Notes under the pieces: generated by a model
The model's input: the letters and a program-made list of their open reading frames with translations, nothing else
Databases searched by the model: none
Told to the model about the DNA's origin: nothing
From: Phytophthora sp. 'mugwort'
Lineage: Eukaryota > Oomycota > Peronosporomycetes > Peronosporales > Peronosporaceae
Assembly: GCA_033558025.1 (NCBI GenBank)
Contig: JAUCEF010000018.1
Coordinates: forward strand, 4,216,001-4,280,000
Length of the DNA stretch: 64,000 bases
Reading direction: 5' to 3'
Shown here: one piece after another, positions 11,502-20,934 of the stretch
How the letters are laid out: each line of letters begins with the position of its first letter
Numbering within the stretch: position 1 is the stretch's first letter
Translations under genes and position numbers: made by a program

Positions 11502-11530
11502 AGTTTATATTTGATTACAATATATAAACT
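11502..11530 (+). promoter_or_regulatory. AT-rich inverted repeat directly before the integrase ATG
   Basis: AGTTTATAT (11502-11510) and ATATAAACT (11522-11530) are perfect inverted 9-mers that end at the base before ATG 11531. They contain a TATA-like string and could be a promoter element or the end of the preceding transcript. Confidence 0.4.
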
Positions 11531-12509
11531 ATGGCTGAGATCTTGAAGAAACTTTACTATGATCCAAAACCCGGATATGTTGCTGCTCGAGCTCTATATG
11601 AGAAAGCGAGAGAATTAGACCTAAACCTAACGTTCAAAATAGTGAAGGAATGGTATGGAACTCGACCAGATATTCAACGTTTCCAGGAGCCGAAAAGACA
11701 CTACGATGGGTTCAAAATCACGTTCCATAACCCAAAGTCATGGCAGATGGATCTCGGCTTTTGGGAAAAGTGACCAATACTGACAGTTATCAATATCAAC
11801 TCACGGATTGGCTACGCTAAGTTACTTAAAGAGAAGTCTGCATCAGTCGTATTGGCTGCGCTAAAAGATTTTGTTCCATCTCATGAGGCAGACATCATCC
11901 CCAGCGACAATGGGAGTGAGTTCATGGACAAACAAGAACAAGCATGGTTTAAATCCAAAAAATATCGAGCACTACAACAACGAGCCAGGAGATCACGGAG
12001 CGATGATAAACATCGAGCGATTCAACAGAACGATCAAACAGAGACTTAAAATATAACTCAAGAAAATTACGCAAAAGCTTATCAGCGACATTATTGTTAG
12101 TTATAATGACACTATTCACAGATCTATCGGAATGAGCCCAAACGAGGTCTAAGGTAAGGTCATGGAGCCGGAGCTGGATCACAATCAATCGGAAGCTGAT
12201 AAAGTTGACAACGAATTCGAAGTAGGAAAATGTGCTATACTGCCTCAAGAAGCAAAAATTCAGCAAAGAGCAGCTCGCTGGAGCAAGGCTGTGTATACGA
12301 TCGTCGGAATAGACGGTTACCGAGTACAAATCAAGTCCAGAAGTGGTCATACGCTCTACAAGGCGGCAAATAATCTAAAAATGATACAATCAGAGACAAC
12401 GGATGCCCCTATCCATCGTAGGGATATTCTCGAAGCTGAGAAGATCGTAGATCATAACATGATGAAGAATAAGAAGCACAAAATTCTTAATAAAATTGAT
12501 TGGTTATGA
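11531..12509 (+). pseudogene. Retrovirus-type (rve) integrase of the Polinton, broken
   Basis: The integrase would insert the linear Polinton genome into host DNA using a DDE active site. The first catalytic Asp is in QMDL (codon at 11750, residue 74 of this frame). The second is in PSDNGSEF (codon at 11906), and the Glu is in IERFNRT (codon at about 12015) but in a different frame. After the core, a basic C-terminal region (12162-12509) with a beta-rich KAVYTIVGIDGYRVQI segment resembles the SH3/chromo-like tail of Polinton integrases. At least one stop after the first Asp and one frameshift between the second Asp and the Glu inactivate it. It follows the polymerase on the same strand by 70 bases, the order seen in several Polintons. 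Confidence 0.85.
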
Positions 12510-12715
12510 TGATTCATCGTGGGAGCCACAAGACAATCTTTGCTTGGTCAACAAGAACAGAAGATCGACTCTCCAAAAGGAGTACTGGAATTAAAAATAT
12601 ATATAAAATTTGAGACATAATTAGCTTGATAATAATTTTGATAGAGACATCCTCTGTAAGCTTTGACTCAGGTATATTATCACCACTATTTTTGTAAGAA
12701 TTTTACATACGACTT

Positions 12716-12726
12716 CATATAGACTC
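12716..12726 (+). promoter_or_regulatory. CATATAGACTC promoter-like motif
   Basis: This copy lies 14 bases before an ATG (12740). Closely related strings precede the ATPase, minor capsid and major capsid genes of the same element. Confidence 0.45.
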
Positions 12727-12739
12727 TAAGGATAAAGGA

Positions 12740-13032
12740 ATGTCTAAGAACTGCATAGATAAAAAAACATGAACTTGTTAAGATACGTCGAAAGCTATGG
12801 ATCATTCAGGAGATATGCCGCATTTAAAAACGAGTTGCTAAATCTTGATGCTCTATCCAATTTCCGCACAACTGTTGTAAATCGTAGATATCAACGTGAA
12901 TTGGAAGCAACCTTTGGCGTTCCGTTTCATTGCATTGAGGAGAGATATTTTAGTCTTTTAAACGAGAGAAACACCATCTGTCATAAATATCTCCCATACC
13001 GACATGATTCAGTTATGCCGAGCTTTTGGTAA
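12740..13032 (+). pseudogene. Unrecognised small Polinton protein
   Basis: ATG 12740 opens a short frame (11 codons), and the frame starting at ATG 12769 continues for 87 residues. A single frame change would join them. The product is about 95 residues, rich in Tyr, Arg and Glu, with no visible membrane segment. It stands between integrase and the coiled-coil genes. No family is recognised. Confidence 0.45.
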
Positions 13033-13079
13033 TTATGAATTCTCCTTTTTATGATACGCCATGATATAGCCACAATGTT

Positions 13080-14575
13080 CCCCTATTTTAAATCCCTCCC
13101 TCAGAGAGAGCAAAAGCGACAGGAGTTTCTTGAGCGAGCTCAGTAACGCCGTTAGTCAAGCTAACATCAAGCGCCGTATATGTGAAGGTGCATCGGGCCA
13201 GCGATGCCGATAAAACTATTGACTTGGAAAAGACATCATTATCCACATCAACTCAGACAGATTCGTCTGAGGCTTAAAAAAAACGTTGTGTGATAAATTC
13301 TCCCAGACAAAACCTGAGGTCTCATCAATTCCTGAAGTTAAAAATGTTAGTTCAGTTATGGTAGACGCCGAAGTTGATAATAGTGCTAGAGCAAAGACCA
13401 CATCTAGGAATACAAAATCGAGCTAGTACGACTGATCGAAATGTACAGGCTCAACCTAAAGCATATGCTGTTGGTGTTAGCAATACTCCACAAATGGTGT
13501 ATGCTGGAATCGATAGCACTCCAACAATGATAAAAGTTGCAACTTTAACTCAAATAGCAAAATCAAAAAATGTTGATACGAAAGAGCAAGTCTAGCCCAA
13601 GAATTGGATTGAAAACCTGTATAGATAAAATCTAATCTGGGCTTCGATTGGAAATCATCCCATTAGGAAAAACTGGTAAACAAGATACTAAGTATGGTAT
13701 AGGAGAAAAAAAGGTTCTCTCAGGGCAGTACAGACTGGGAAAAATATGAAGGGTATAAGCATATTGACTGGGTAGCTACTGAAGAAAAAAATAGGGATAT
13801 CTTATATGAAGGTGAAAGCAACTCACTTGGTGAAATTGGAGCCATAAGTGATGAAGAAACGCGAGCACGAACGCTCACGCGATTAGAAAAAATAGAAGCG
13901 AGCTGGCGAAGAATTAGAGGAACTCGATGTTATCCTTAAGGATCGTAGACTACCTGACATTTACTTCGGTCGGAAATTATCGTGACGACAGCTGACAACG
14001 AGCACAGTCGATTCCAGTTGCTTTGTATAATTTTAAGAAACAAGGAAATGTTAGAGTTTAATGGCCTGATGAAAAGTATTTTACCAATCTATAAAAATAT
14101 GTATACATCTGACGTAAGCAACCTCAAACAATGCGTTTGGGTCGAAAACGGATCCATCGATGTGTATGGAAAATAATCAAATTTAAAACATTCAGCATCA
14201 AACAAGAAGGTGGATTGGAAATCAACACTTAGAGCCTTTTTGGACGATGAAGAGCAGGGGTTTAGAACTCTATATGGTGGGGGAAATTGATGCTAAAAGG
14301 ACTATTAAATCATATGAAACTACTAGTGATGATGACGAATGAGAGGCGTGCCACGGTGTTAAAACTGGAATAGCCGAAGACATGAATCAAAATTTATCTA
14401 TCCCCGACAGCGAAGATAAGAAAATACTGTACGAGCACTACCATAAGCGTCTTAACGAGAAAGGTATTATTCCATTTCGCGTTCAACCTGTTGTAGATTC
14501 TAGAAATGGTGTAAAACCTCGCCCAACCTATTATTTCGGTTCCCCAAGTGTGGGAAATATTTAAATATCAGAAAC
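13080..14575 (+). pseudogene. Unrecognised degenerate coding stretch of the Polinton
   Basis: Several short plus-strand frames (13374-13595, 13982-14176, 14382-14564, plus an open piece near 13080) have protein-like composition but are separated by stops and frame changes. The last has a Pro-rich tail (VKPRPTYYFGSP). They may be the remains of one long structural gene. No motif allows a functional name. Confidence 0.4.
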
Positions 14576-14613
14576 AAGGAAAACAAAGTTGTTTCTGGAA
14601 AGCTTAGACTGAA

Positions 14614-15018
14614 ATGATGAAGACTATTCGATGGATGGATGCGTTCGATCTAGTACTAGATAAGTTGGAAGATGTGCATCAGGCTGTGAGCAATATTGAA
14701 GCTCCAGCAACCAAAGAAGAGCTGAAAATGATTGATAATGTAAATGCCAATTTCAAGATTATTCGTTAAGTCATCTTTGGCAACGCTTCTGACATAAAAG
14801 CGCAAAATGCTGAGCCATATGATCACGAGGTTTTACAAAATCTCCATGATGACGCTGAACGGGCATACAAGGGATATGGTGAGGCGCAGAAACATCTCGA
14901 AATAGTCCAGAAACAGGTGGAAACCGCCCAAAACGAGGCGAGAGGTTCTAGCTCTCAGCGATCGAAATCAAAACTCAAAAGCAGTAAGATCGTCTTCCAA
15001 CCGCTAAAGCAGCAGTAA
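14614..15018 (+). pseudogene. Small coiled-coil protein with one in-frame stop
   Basis: One frame from ATG 14614 to TAA 15016-15018 encodes about 134 residues, interrupted only by TAA at 14767-14769. Both halves are rich in Glu, Lys, Ala and Gln in heptad-like patterns (for example KHLEIVQKQVETAQNEA), and the C-terminus is basic and Ser-rich. It is a likely helical structural or scaffold protein of the element, but no family is recognised. Spacing to the next gene is only about 45 bases. Confidence 0.55.
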
Positions 15019-15062
15019 GCGCTATCCAAGACGGTTTATACCATTAATGCAAGTATCATAAT

Positions 15063-15937
15063 ATGAGACATGAGTTGGAGGAACGAGCTGCTGATGGAAT
15101 AAAGAAAGGACAAATTACAGGTTGTTATCTAAGAGGCGCTGGTGTAGTGGATGGAGTAGCCAGACGCGGTAGAACTTACAACCTGAATGAGATTCGGGGC
15201 TTAGCCACCCCGTTTGCATACGTATATCGTCACCTCGGTAGCACGTACATTCCTTTGCCCGATCTAGATGCTAAAAAACTCGTTTTGGTACAGCCTAACC
15301 GTCGAAAATGTGGGCCCAAATGTCAGATCAATAATGGTCTCCAAGCTATGATCATGTCCCTCGTATATAAGCAACATATCGATCAAGGTTATTACGATAA
15401 GCTCAGAATCGAGGATAAAAAATGTTCAAGGAGATACTTGCCATCACTCATCTCCAGTACAGCTTCTACGATAAATTTGAAGATCCGTTGAAGACTTTAC
15501 GAGCTGGGTATGATAAGCTGAAGCGGGAGCTTGAGCTAGGGAATGATAATCCAAGCATAATCAAGCAGCTAAAGTCTATCACGTGGATATGTACCGCAAT
15601 CAACTTATCAGTGATCAAGAATTCAAGAATATTATCACTCGCCTACTATAATCTGAATAATGTTTTTCTTAACCCGCGCATTATTACCAGATCAGGTGGT
15701 AAACATGGAGACAATAGCGATCTTAATGTTGCTGAGCTCAAAGCTATCATGAAAACTCTCATCATTCAGAACCGACCCCAGAAGACACAAGAAGCTGTTT
15801 GGACAGCAGACCTCAACAAAACTATTAAGAAGGTCGATGCATCGACTCAGACTGAGGGAGGTCGCATGTGGGCGTACCAACCGAAGAAAAAACGAAGACG
15901 ATTACACCCTTTGCTATCTAAGATACACCATTTCTAA
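15063..15937 (+). pseudogene. Conserved Polinton-type protein, frameshifted
   Basis: Two overlapping frames (15063-15491 and 15422-15937) join into one protein of about 285 residues. The first part holds a 'GCYLRGAG' turn and a beta-rich 'GSTYIPLPDL' segment. The second has a long helical stretch with ELGNDNPSIIKQLKSI, followed by a basic tail (KKKRRR). The pattern of a short beta domain followed by '...L..E...GN.N..I...LK..' is one I associate with an unnamed protein common in Polintons and polinton-like viruses. That comes from family memory and was not tested. The basic tail suggests nucleic-acid binding. Confidence 0.55.
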
Positions 15938-15971
15938 CAGTCTTGTTAGCAAATCATCGAGCTAGCGGGTG

Positions 15972-15989
15972 CTGTCGACTTGTCGACAG
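15972..15989. terminator. Short perfect hairpin between convergent Polinton genes
   Basis: CTGTCGAC and GTCGACAG are separated by two T. It lies between the plus-strand gene ending at 15937 and the minus-strand fibre gene ending at 16108, the same setting as the larger hairpin at 22640-22740. Confidence 0.4.
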
Positions 15990-16007
15990 TGGTTGCGCCT
16001 TTTAAGT

Positions 16008-16081
16008 ATGGCAGACTCCCCGTCAGGTGTTTGGACACAATGAAGCGGGCGGAGCCCCTCCCGGGCCTACGTCTCTGCCAT
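16008..16081. other. GC-rich islet closed by an 8-bp stem
   Basis: ATGGCAGA (16008-16015) pairs with TCTGCCAT (16074-16081), and a GCCC/GGGC stem lies inside. The islet is strikingly GC-rich against the AT-rich element. It is about tRNA-sized but lacks a T-arm. It may be a structured RNA, a termination structure or an unrelated insertion. Confidence 0.25.
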
Positions 16082-16107
16082 CCCCAGCACTATGATCTGA
16101 TCGGCTT

Positions 16108-18055
16108 TTAGTAGAGTCGAACCAGCGATTTGGCTCGGTTCATCATCTGAGATTCGTTGTAAGATCTTTTCTTGGCAAGCAACTCATGGCCATGTATCAT
16201 GACAGATTGTTCGTCGTAGTTTATTAAGTTCTGATTTGAAAGTTTCAATCTCACCCATGAGATGCTGGATCTTATCATGTTGTATGCGGCTAAGCGAGGG
16301 TAATTTATAGTTAGCTTGACCCCTTCTGGTCCTAAGGCTGAATCAGATGACGACCTTAGATTTGGGTCGCAATCTGGGTGCATCTCTACTAAATTTACAT
16401 ATCCGAGTTCAAGAACATCTTGAGCTATCTAACCTACTTCTGGAATAGCATCCGGCTTCTTCCATCGGTAGGTCCTTACTTGACCTTGGTCATGTAGGGG
16501 CTTTAGGTACGATAAAGCAATATCATTGATATTTTGCTTCAAGCGACGGTCGCTGTTCATGACTATCGCCTCACATCCTACATAGCCATTAAAAATTGCT
16601 CGCATTGTTGTATATGTTATTGGTCCATGAGCTGACTCAACAGTACCACTGTTGGTTCTAATGCGATAAACGGTAAAGCCGCCGGCACCCCAAGTGTATG
16701 TCGATTGATTCGTGCAATGAAGGCTGGCAGCTGGAGTGGTTGTCCCAATGCCAATGAGTCCTGAAGCTATGAGTACCATCTGGTTTGAGCTACATGTGCC
16801 AAACCGAAGATCGTTGGCAGTAATTGGCAGTAATGTTTCCAATCCAGGAGGCATTCGCTAAAGTTCCCAAGCTGCCATTATTTACTTCAATTTGAAATTC
16901 AACTGGGATAGCGTTAGAACCAACGAATCGGCACATGCTAGTATATGCTCCGTCCAAGTACGAAAAGCCAGATCCTCTGATTCAAAATACTCAGTCGTCG
17001 GGGTAGTACTAATGCCCAGCTCTGTCAGAGCTCCAACCGTGGTTATCGCCGCTTGATTATCATAGGTCAAGAATCCGGCCAGATTTGCTGCTTGACCAGT
17101 ACCTGAAGCTGTGATACTATAAAACTCCAATAATTGCTCCAGTCGTGGTCGTTTGTGCTACATTTCGAGTTTGGAAAACGATATCATGAGTATTCAATGT
17201 ACCAAAATATGCAGCTCTGTTCAGGAAATGGTACAATACACATGTCGATGTATTATACACGCTACTAAACAATTGGCCGCTGGTCGTACGGGTCGTTTTG
17301 ATGGAATCCGTAGCTGATATCGTCCCGACATTTAGAATATTTCTGGATGAAGATGTCACTTGGGTCGATCCAATCGACAGCGATCGAAAAAGCCTGCAGT
17401 GGCTGAAACCAAAGCAGTACCATTAATCGTAGCGCCTGACAAAAAAAACTATTTCCGTAATATCTTTCCATACATTTAGCACATCTGTTTTGATGCCGTG
17501 GCTCCTCCGCCTATAACGTCGGTATAATACCAATGACTAAAGCTTGTTCCACCCAATTTTATAGGTGGTGTATCAATACCGAAGCCACCATATTCATGTA
17601 CAGAGAATTCGATGTTCCAACACCCGTTATGTTGGTCTGACCACCATTTGGAGCGTACCTGTAATATTAGTTGCAGTGAGAGATTAAATACCTGTGGTTG
17701 TTCGAGAAACGCCTTAAATACAATATTATCTCCAATGGTTAATCCAGATAGCGTTTCAACCGAGGTAACTGATGGCTAAGCTGCCGTTTTGATGCTCCCG
17801 TAAATGTTGGTAGTAATGAGCGAGCTGATAGTAGCAATAGCGCCTGAGCTGTCAAGTACCAAAGCGTTTTCATTAGCGGCTGTACGTGGAGAAATAACCT
17901 GAAATATACGTCAAGCGATAAACATTTTTATCGAGATAAAGACTCCGTGCATACTCATAGGTCAGGTATCCACTGGCAGTCAACGTAAGACAGAATGCAG
18001 GATTGTAGATCGATGATATGAATATTGGCTGAGGATACGAGAAACCAGAACTCAT
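16108..18055 (-). pseudogene. Fibre-like protein with C-terminal Peptidase S74 chaperone domain
   Basis: The gene starts at ATG 18055 next to a divergent promoter-like palindrome. Its long middle is Thr/Ser/Gly-rich beta-structure sequence (pieces at 17873-18055, 17117-17359, 16882-17130), as in phage and viral fibres, with GIGTTTPAASLH just before the end domain. The C-terminus shows the S74 signature. SDRRLKQNI (Ser codon 16552-16554, Lys five residues on) is the known self-cleavage Ser/Lys pair, followed by Y.WKKPDA, a frameless IAQDVLELG, and a final helix-rich part to 16108. S74 domains trimerise the fibre and then cut themselves off. Several frameshifts plus a stop at 16429-16431 break it. 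Host-surface attachment is inferred. Confidence 0.75.
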
Positions 18056-18071
18056 TGTTGTTTTTATCTTT

Positions 18072-18083
18072 ATCTATATAGAT
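18072..18083. promoter_or_regulatory. ATCTATATAGAT palindrome between divergent genes
   Basis: This perfect 12-bp palindrome lies 16 bases from the fibre ATG (minus) and 22 bases from the ATPase ATG (plus). It contains the TATAGAT core seen before other genes of the element and is well placed to act in both directions. Confidence 0.5.
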
Positions 18084-18105
18084 CCAGCGATTAAGAGACA
18101 CGGCC

Positions 18106-18794
18106 ATGAGCGCTATTCCAAACTATGGCGCTTCGCTGCCGAAAAAAATCAAGTCAGCTGGAATGGGTGATATTCCTGCACTCGATATCAAGAAGGTCTT
18201 TAGAATGGTAGTTCTTGGCCCCGCATTCAGTGGAAAGAACAATGTCTGCTTTTTCATTCTCAAACTGTCTCCACATGTATTTGCCCATCTTATGATCTTT
18301 GCTCGTAATCCGCATCAAGAGCTCTATAACTATCTTCGCGACAAGGTGAAGATTTCATCACTTTCACTGACCCAGATAACCCTCCGAGAGTTGATCAGGT
18401 GCCTCATACACCTTTGCGCTCTAACAAACCTGAGCTTGTTATGATAGACGATTACAGCAATGATAAGCTACTCCAGAAGAATATTTTTTCTCATTATATG
18501 GCAAAAGGTCGCCACTTCAAGCTATCAACTATATTTCTAAGCTACAATTACTTTGCAACTGGTAAGATGATCAGGTTGAACTCTGAGTATGTAGCGATCC
18601 TAAAAGCTAATTCGAAACGCGATCTCCAGATGGTAGTGAAGAATTTCGATATAAAGGGCGTAGATAATCGCTCATTCGTCTATTAGTACAATAAGGCAAC
18701 TGAAAGCAAAGGTCAGATGTTGCTCATCGACTCTGTGAAGGGGGAAATCAGATACAACTTCGATAAACCAATCAAGACTGAAGCTTTTGAATAA
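18106..18794 (+). pseudogene. A32/FtsK-HerA-type genome-packaging ATPase, broken
   Basis: This ATPase would pump the genome into the capsid. The Walker A loop is GPAFSGKNN, a variant of the usual GPSxSGKT of the family with Asn in place of Thr/Ser after Lys. The Walker B strand is LVMIDDYSND in the next frame, followed by a helix with MAKGRHFKLSTIFLSYNYF that matches the sensor/'SQ.YF' region. The frame shifts once between the Walker motifs, and TAG at 18684-18686 interrupts the C-terminal part, which continues in frame to TAA 18792-18794. The total is about 229 residues, normal for the family. It is divergent from the fibre gene, and the minor capsid gene follows 37 bases later. Confidence 0.85.
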
Positions 18795-18819
18795 ATATCA
18801 GCTAAATTTTGATGATCAT

Positions 18820-18830
18820 CATATAGTCAT
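18820..18830 (+). promoter_or_regulatory. CATATAGTCAT promoter-like motif
   Basis: It shares CATATAG with the motifs before 12740 and 20935 and lies one base before ATG 18832. It is the weakest member of the set. Confidence 0.3.
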
Positions 18831-18831
18831 C

Positions 18832-19708
18832 ATGGCGAGTTTCTTGAAAATCGATAGCACCAACCTCGTAGCAGATGGATATAACTCGTTGTGAAGATAT
18901 CAGTTTCCAAGATCAGCAGCTGACTTCCACGATGTTTTTTGCGCCATCCAATCAATCAGTCTTTTTAGTAGCAAGTATGACATCGATTCTACTCAATTCC
19001 AGAACACCACATTTCAAGTCGAGGTTTCGACGGCTGCTACCACTTTTACAATTAGTATCAATCGCGCTGATGGATATTGCTCCTACGATGAGATCAACCG
19101 GAGTGTCCAGACAGCTCTCGTTGATGCTGGAGCGTATCTTACTGATGCTACTGGAAACAACGTAATCTATATCAAATTGACCGAGAACAGCGTGTATTAT
19201 GCAGCTCAGATCGACTCTTCTCCATCTCCTTCGAGTCTTCCTGTGGGATACACGAGACCTGCTACTGGTCTATATTCAGCTGGAGGAATTGGTTTGCCTA
19301 CAACGACTCGCATTCCTCGTCTGATCATCAATAACGCTGCTTTGGCTCGGTCCTTGGATTGTCTGTAGCAACATATCATGCTACATCAATAGTTGCCAGC
19401 GCTCAGCTATCCAATACCATTCCACAGATTCACCAAACCAGTTCATATATCGTTCGCTGTGATCTGATCAAAAATGAATACGTCGCATTCGGTGATATCC
19501 TAAGCGCTTTTAAAAGAGGCGATGCGGGTTTTGCCAGCTGGTCAACTGTAAACCATCTCAGTATGCATGGTTGAATTACCACAATGGTTCGCGATCGACT
19601 ATCACAATCAATATGTATAACCAGAATGACCAGAAGATTCCGTGATACTTCAGTGTCAATCATGCTCTTGTTGAGACCAAAAACAACAGACTTATTATTT
19701 TAAATTAA
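18832..19708 (+). pseudogene. Minor capsid (penton-like) protein, broken
   Basis: From ATG 18832 the protein runs through three or more frame changes to TAA 19706-19708. Its C-terminal half contains PRLIINNAAL and, after a shift, a SSYIVRCDLI segment and an acidic 'DILSAF' segment. This is the pattern of Polinton minor capsid proteins, which form single-jelly-roll pentons at capsid vertices. The upstream half is Asp/Thr/Ser-rich beta sequence. It sits directly after the packaging ATPase and its last 9 bases overlap the end of the convergent gene 19700-20464. The assignment rests on position in the element and on partial motif recall. Confidence 0.65.
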
Positions 19709-20464
19709 AACAGGCGGAGTTATTCTAAAACTGCCGCCCTTCTTCTTCATAGACCGCAATCTGGCCATATGGTCGCGGGCTTCTTGCGAGCCCTTCACAA
19801 AAACCGTTATCTTCGGCTCGACAACGCCAACACCATAACGACGACGGACTTCGCCACGAAGCGACTTTATTAAATATTCATGCTGAGGTTGGGTTGTCTT
19901 GGAAAGGAGAAACTTTTCTCCAGCATCTACAGCATCTGTAAGAATACCCTTGCGCTACGGATAAGCATAAGCACGTTTGGCCCCTTTATTAAAGTCAGTC
20001 ATGGTCAGACGTTCTCCTTCATTATCGGAGTCGTGAACACCAATACCCGTCATGGATCGGATAGCAGCTCTGGCTGGGATGGCTGCTGTTGGTTGCCCTG
20101 CATAGGTAGCAGAGGCAGAGAGTGCAGCATCAGCAATGCGAGATAGAATTCCTGTGTCCTTAACAAATTTATTATAAGCTGATATTACCCCACCCAAAAT
20201 TTTCCCCCAAATACTGGATCCATGCATACCACCTCCTTGCATGTGGTTGTATGGATATCCAATTCCTTTGTGGGTGATAGCTAAACGCGTTCCTTTACCA
20301 GATTTACGAGCTTGAAGAGCTTTAGCATACGATTCAGGATGAAGACGAAGCGTAGCAACAGAACCACTCATTTGATCCTTACTCAATGATAGAGTGCCTG
20401 TCTTGATTGCTCTCTTGAGCTTTGTCTCTGGGATAGACGCTGAAACTGCTATCTCTCTGAACAT
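19700..20464 (-). pseudogene. Small Polinton virion-type protein with one nonsense codon
   Basis: ATG 20464 opens 169 codons to TAG 19957-19955. The same frame then stays open for 84 more codons to TAA (19702-19700), so the ancestral product was about 254 residues. The N-terminal part has a basic helix and LRLHPESYAKALQARKSGKG. The centre has a Gly-rich hydrophobic stretch (GGGMHGSSIWGKILGGV), and the C-terminus is basic (RSMKKKGGSF). Gly-rich amphipathic segments like this recall membrane-active or core proteins of adenovirus-like particles, and similar proteins occur in Polintons. No name is safe. It is downstream of the protease on the same strand. Confidence 0.6.
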
Positions 20465-20567
20465 CTTGTTTATATTAATTGGATAAGAGAAAAGCTGATT
20501 TTATTTAAAGAATAGTCAAGTTTAAATCCTTAAATCTCTCTAGTAAATTCATCTTATTCTTTTGAGG

Positions 20568-20886
20568 TCAGTACAACCAGAGCATACACGATATTCCGCA
20601 ATAGTCCCCGTATACCCCTTGGTTACTGTTTAGGGTGGTATTTTACAAGCCCATACTTGATAGGACCTGTCTCACCCATACTATCAAAGTATTCTCCATT
20701 ATGAACGCCTGTCCAGTGTCCTACGTCTCGGTTAGGAGATCATAATAGAACTAGATAAGTACCTTTCCTTGGAATTTGTTTCGTTATTTCGTTTGATTCA
20801 CATATATTATCCATATGTACTCCTATTCGGTCTGCGAACTCAATCAGATCATGATCGCTGGTAATTGGCTTAATAAGATCGCTCAT
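20568..20886 (-). pseudogene. Adenain-type (adenovirus-like) maturation protease, broken
   Basis: The protease would cut capsid and core proteins during particle maturation. Read from ATG 20886, the frame meets a TGA, then continues with GHWTG, which holds the catalytic His, and YFDS, which holds the acidic residue. After a further stop and a frame change, DYCGISCMLW contains the CG with the catalytic Cys and ends at TGA 20568. The order His - Asp - (Gln) - Cys and the length of about 105 residues fit Polinton proteases, which are shorter than adenovirus adenain. Two stops and one frameshift inactivate it. It is divergent from the major capsid gene, whose ATG lies 49 bases away. Confidence 0.78.
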
Positions 20887-20919
20887 TATATTTAATTTCC
20901 TCAAAATAATATTAGAAAC

Positions 20920-20930
20920 CATATAGATTC
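20920..20930 (+). promoter_or_regulatory. CATATAGATTC promoter-like motif before the major capsid gene
   Basis: It lies five bases before ATG 20935. The extended string TATAGATTCAGC matches TATAGATCCAGC at 18077-18088 before the ATPase, with one difference. Confidence 0.5.
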
Positions 20931-20934
20931 AGCA

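Noticed and set aside
16009..16080. Possible tRNA: 72 bases with a perfect 7-bp closing stem
   Set aside because: No T-loop (TTCRA) and no D or anticodon arm of correct size; kept only as a low-confidence structured islet.
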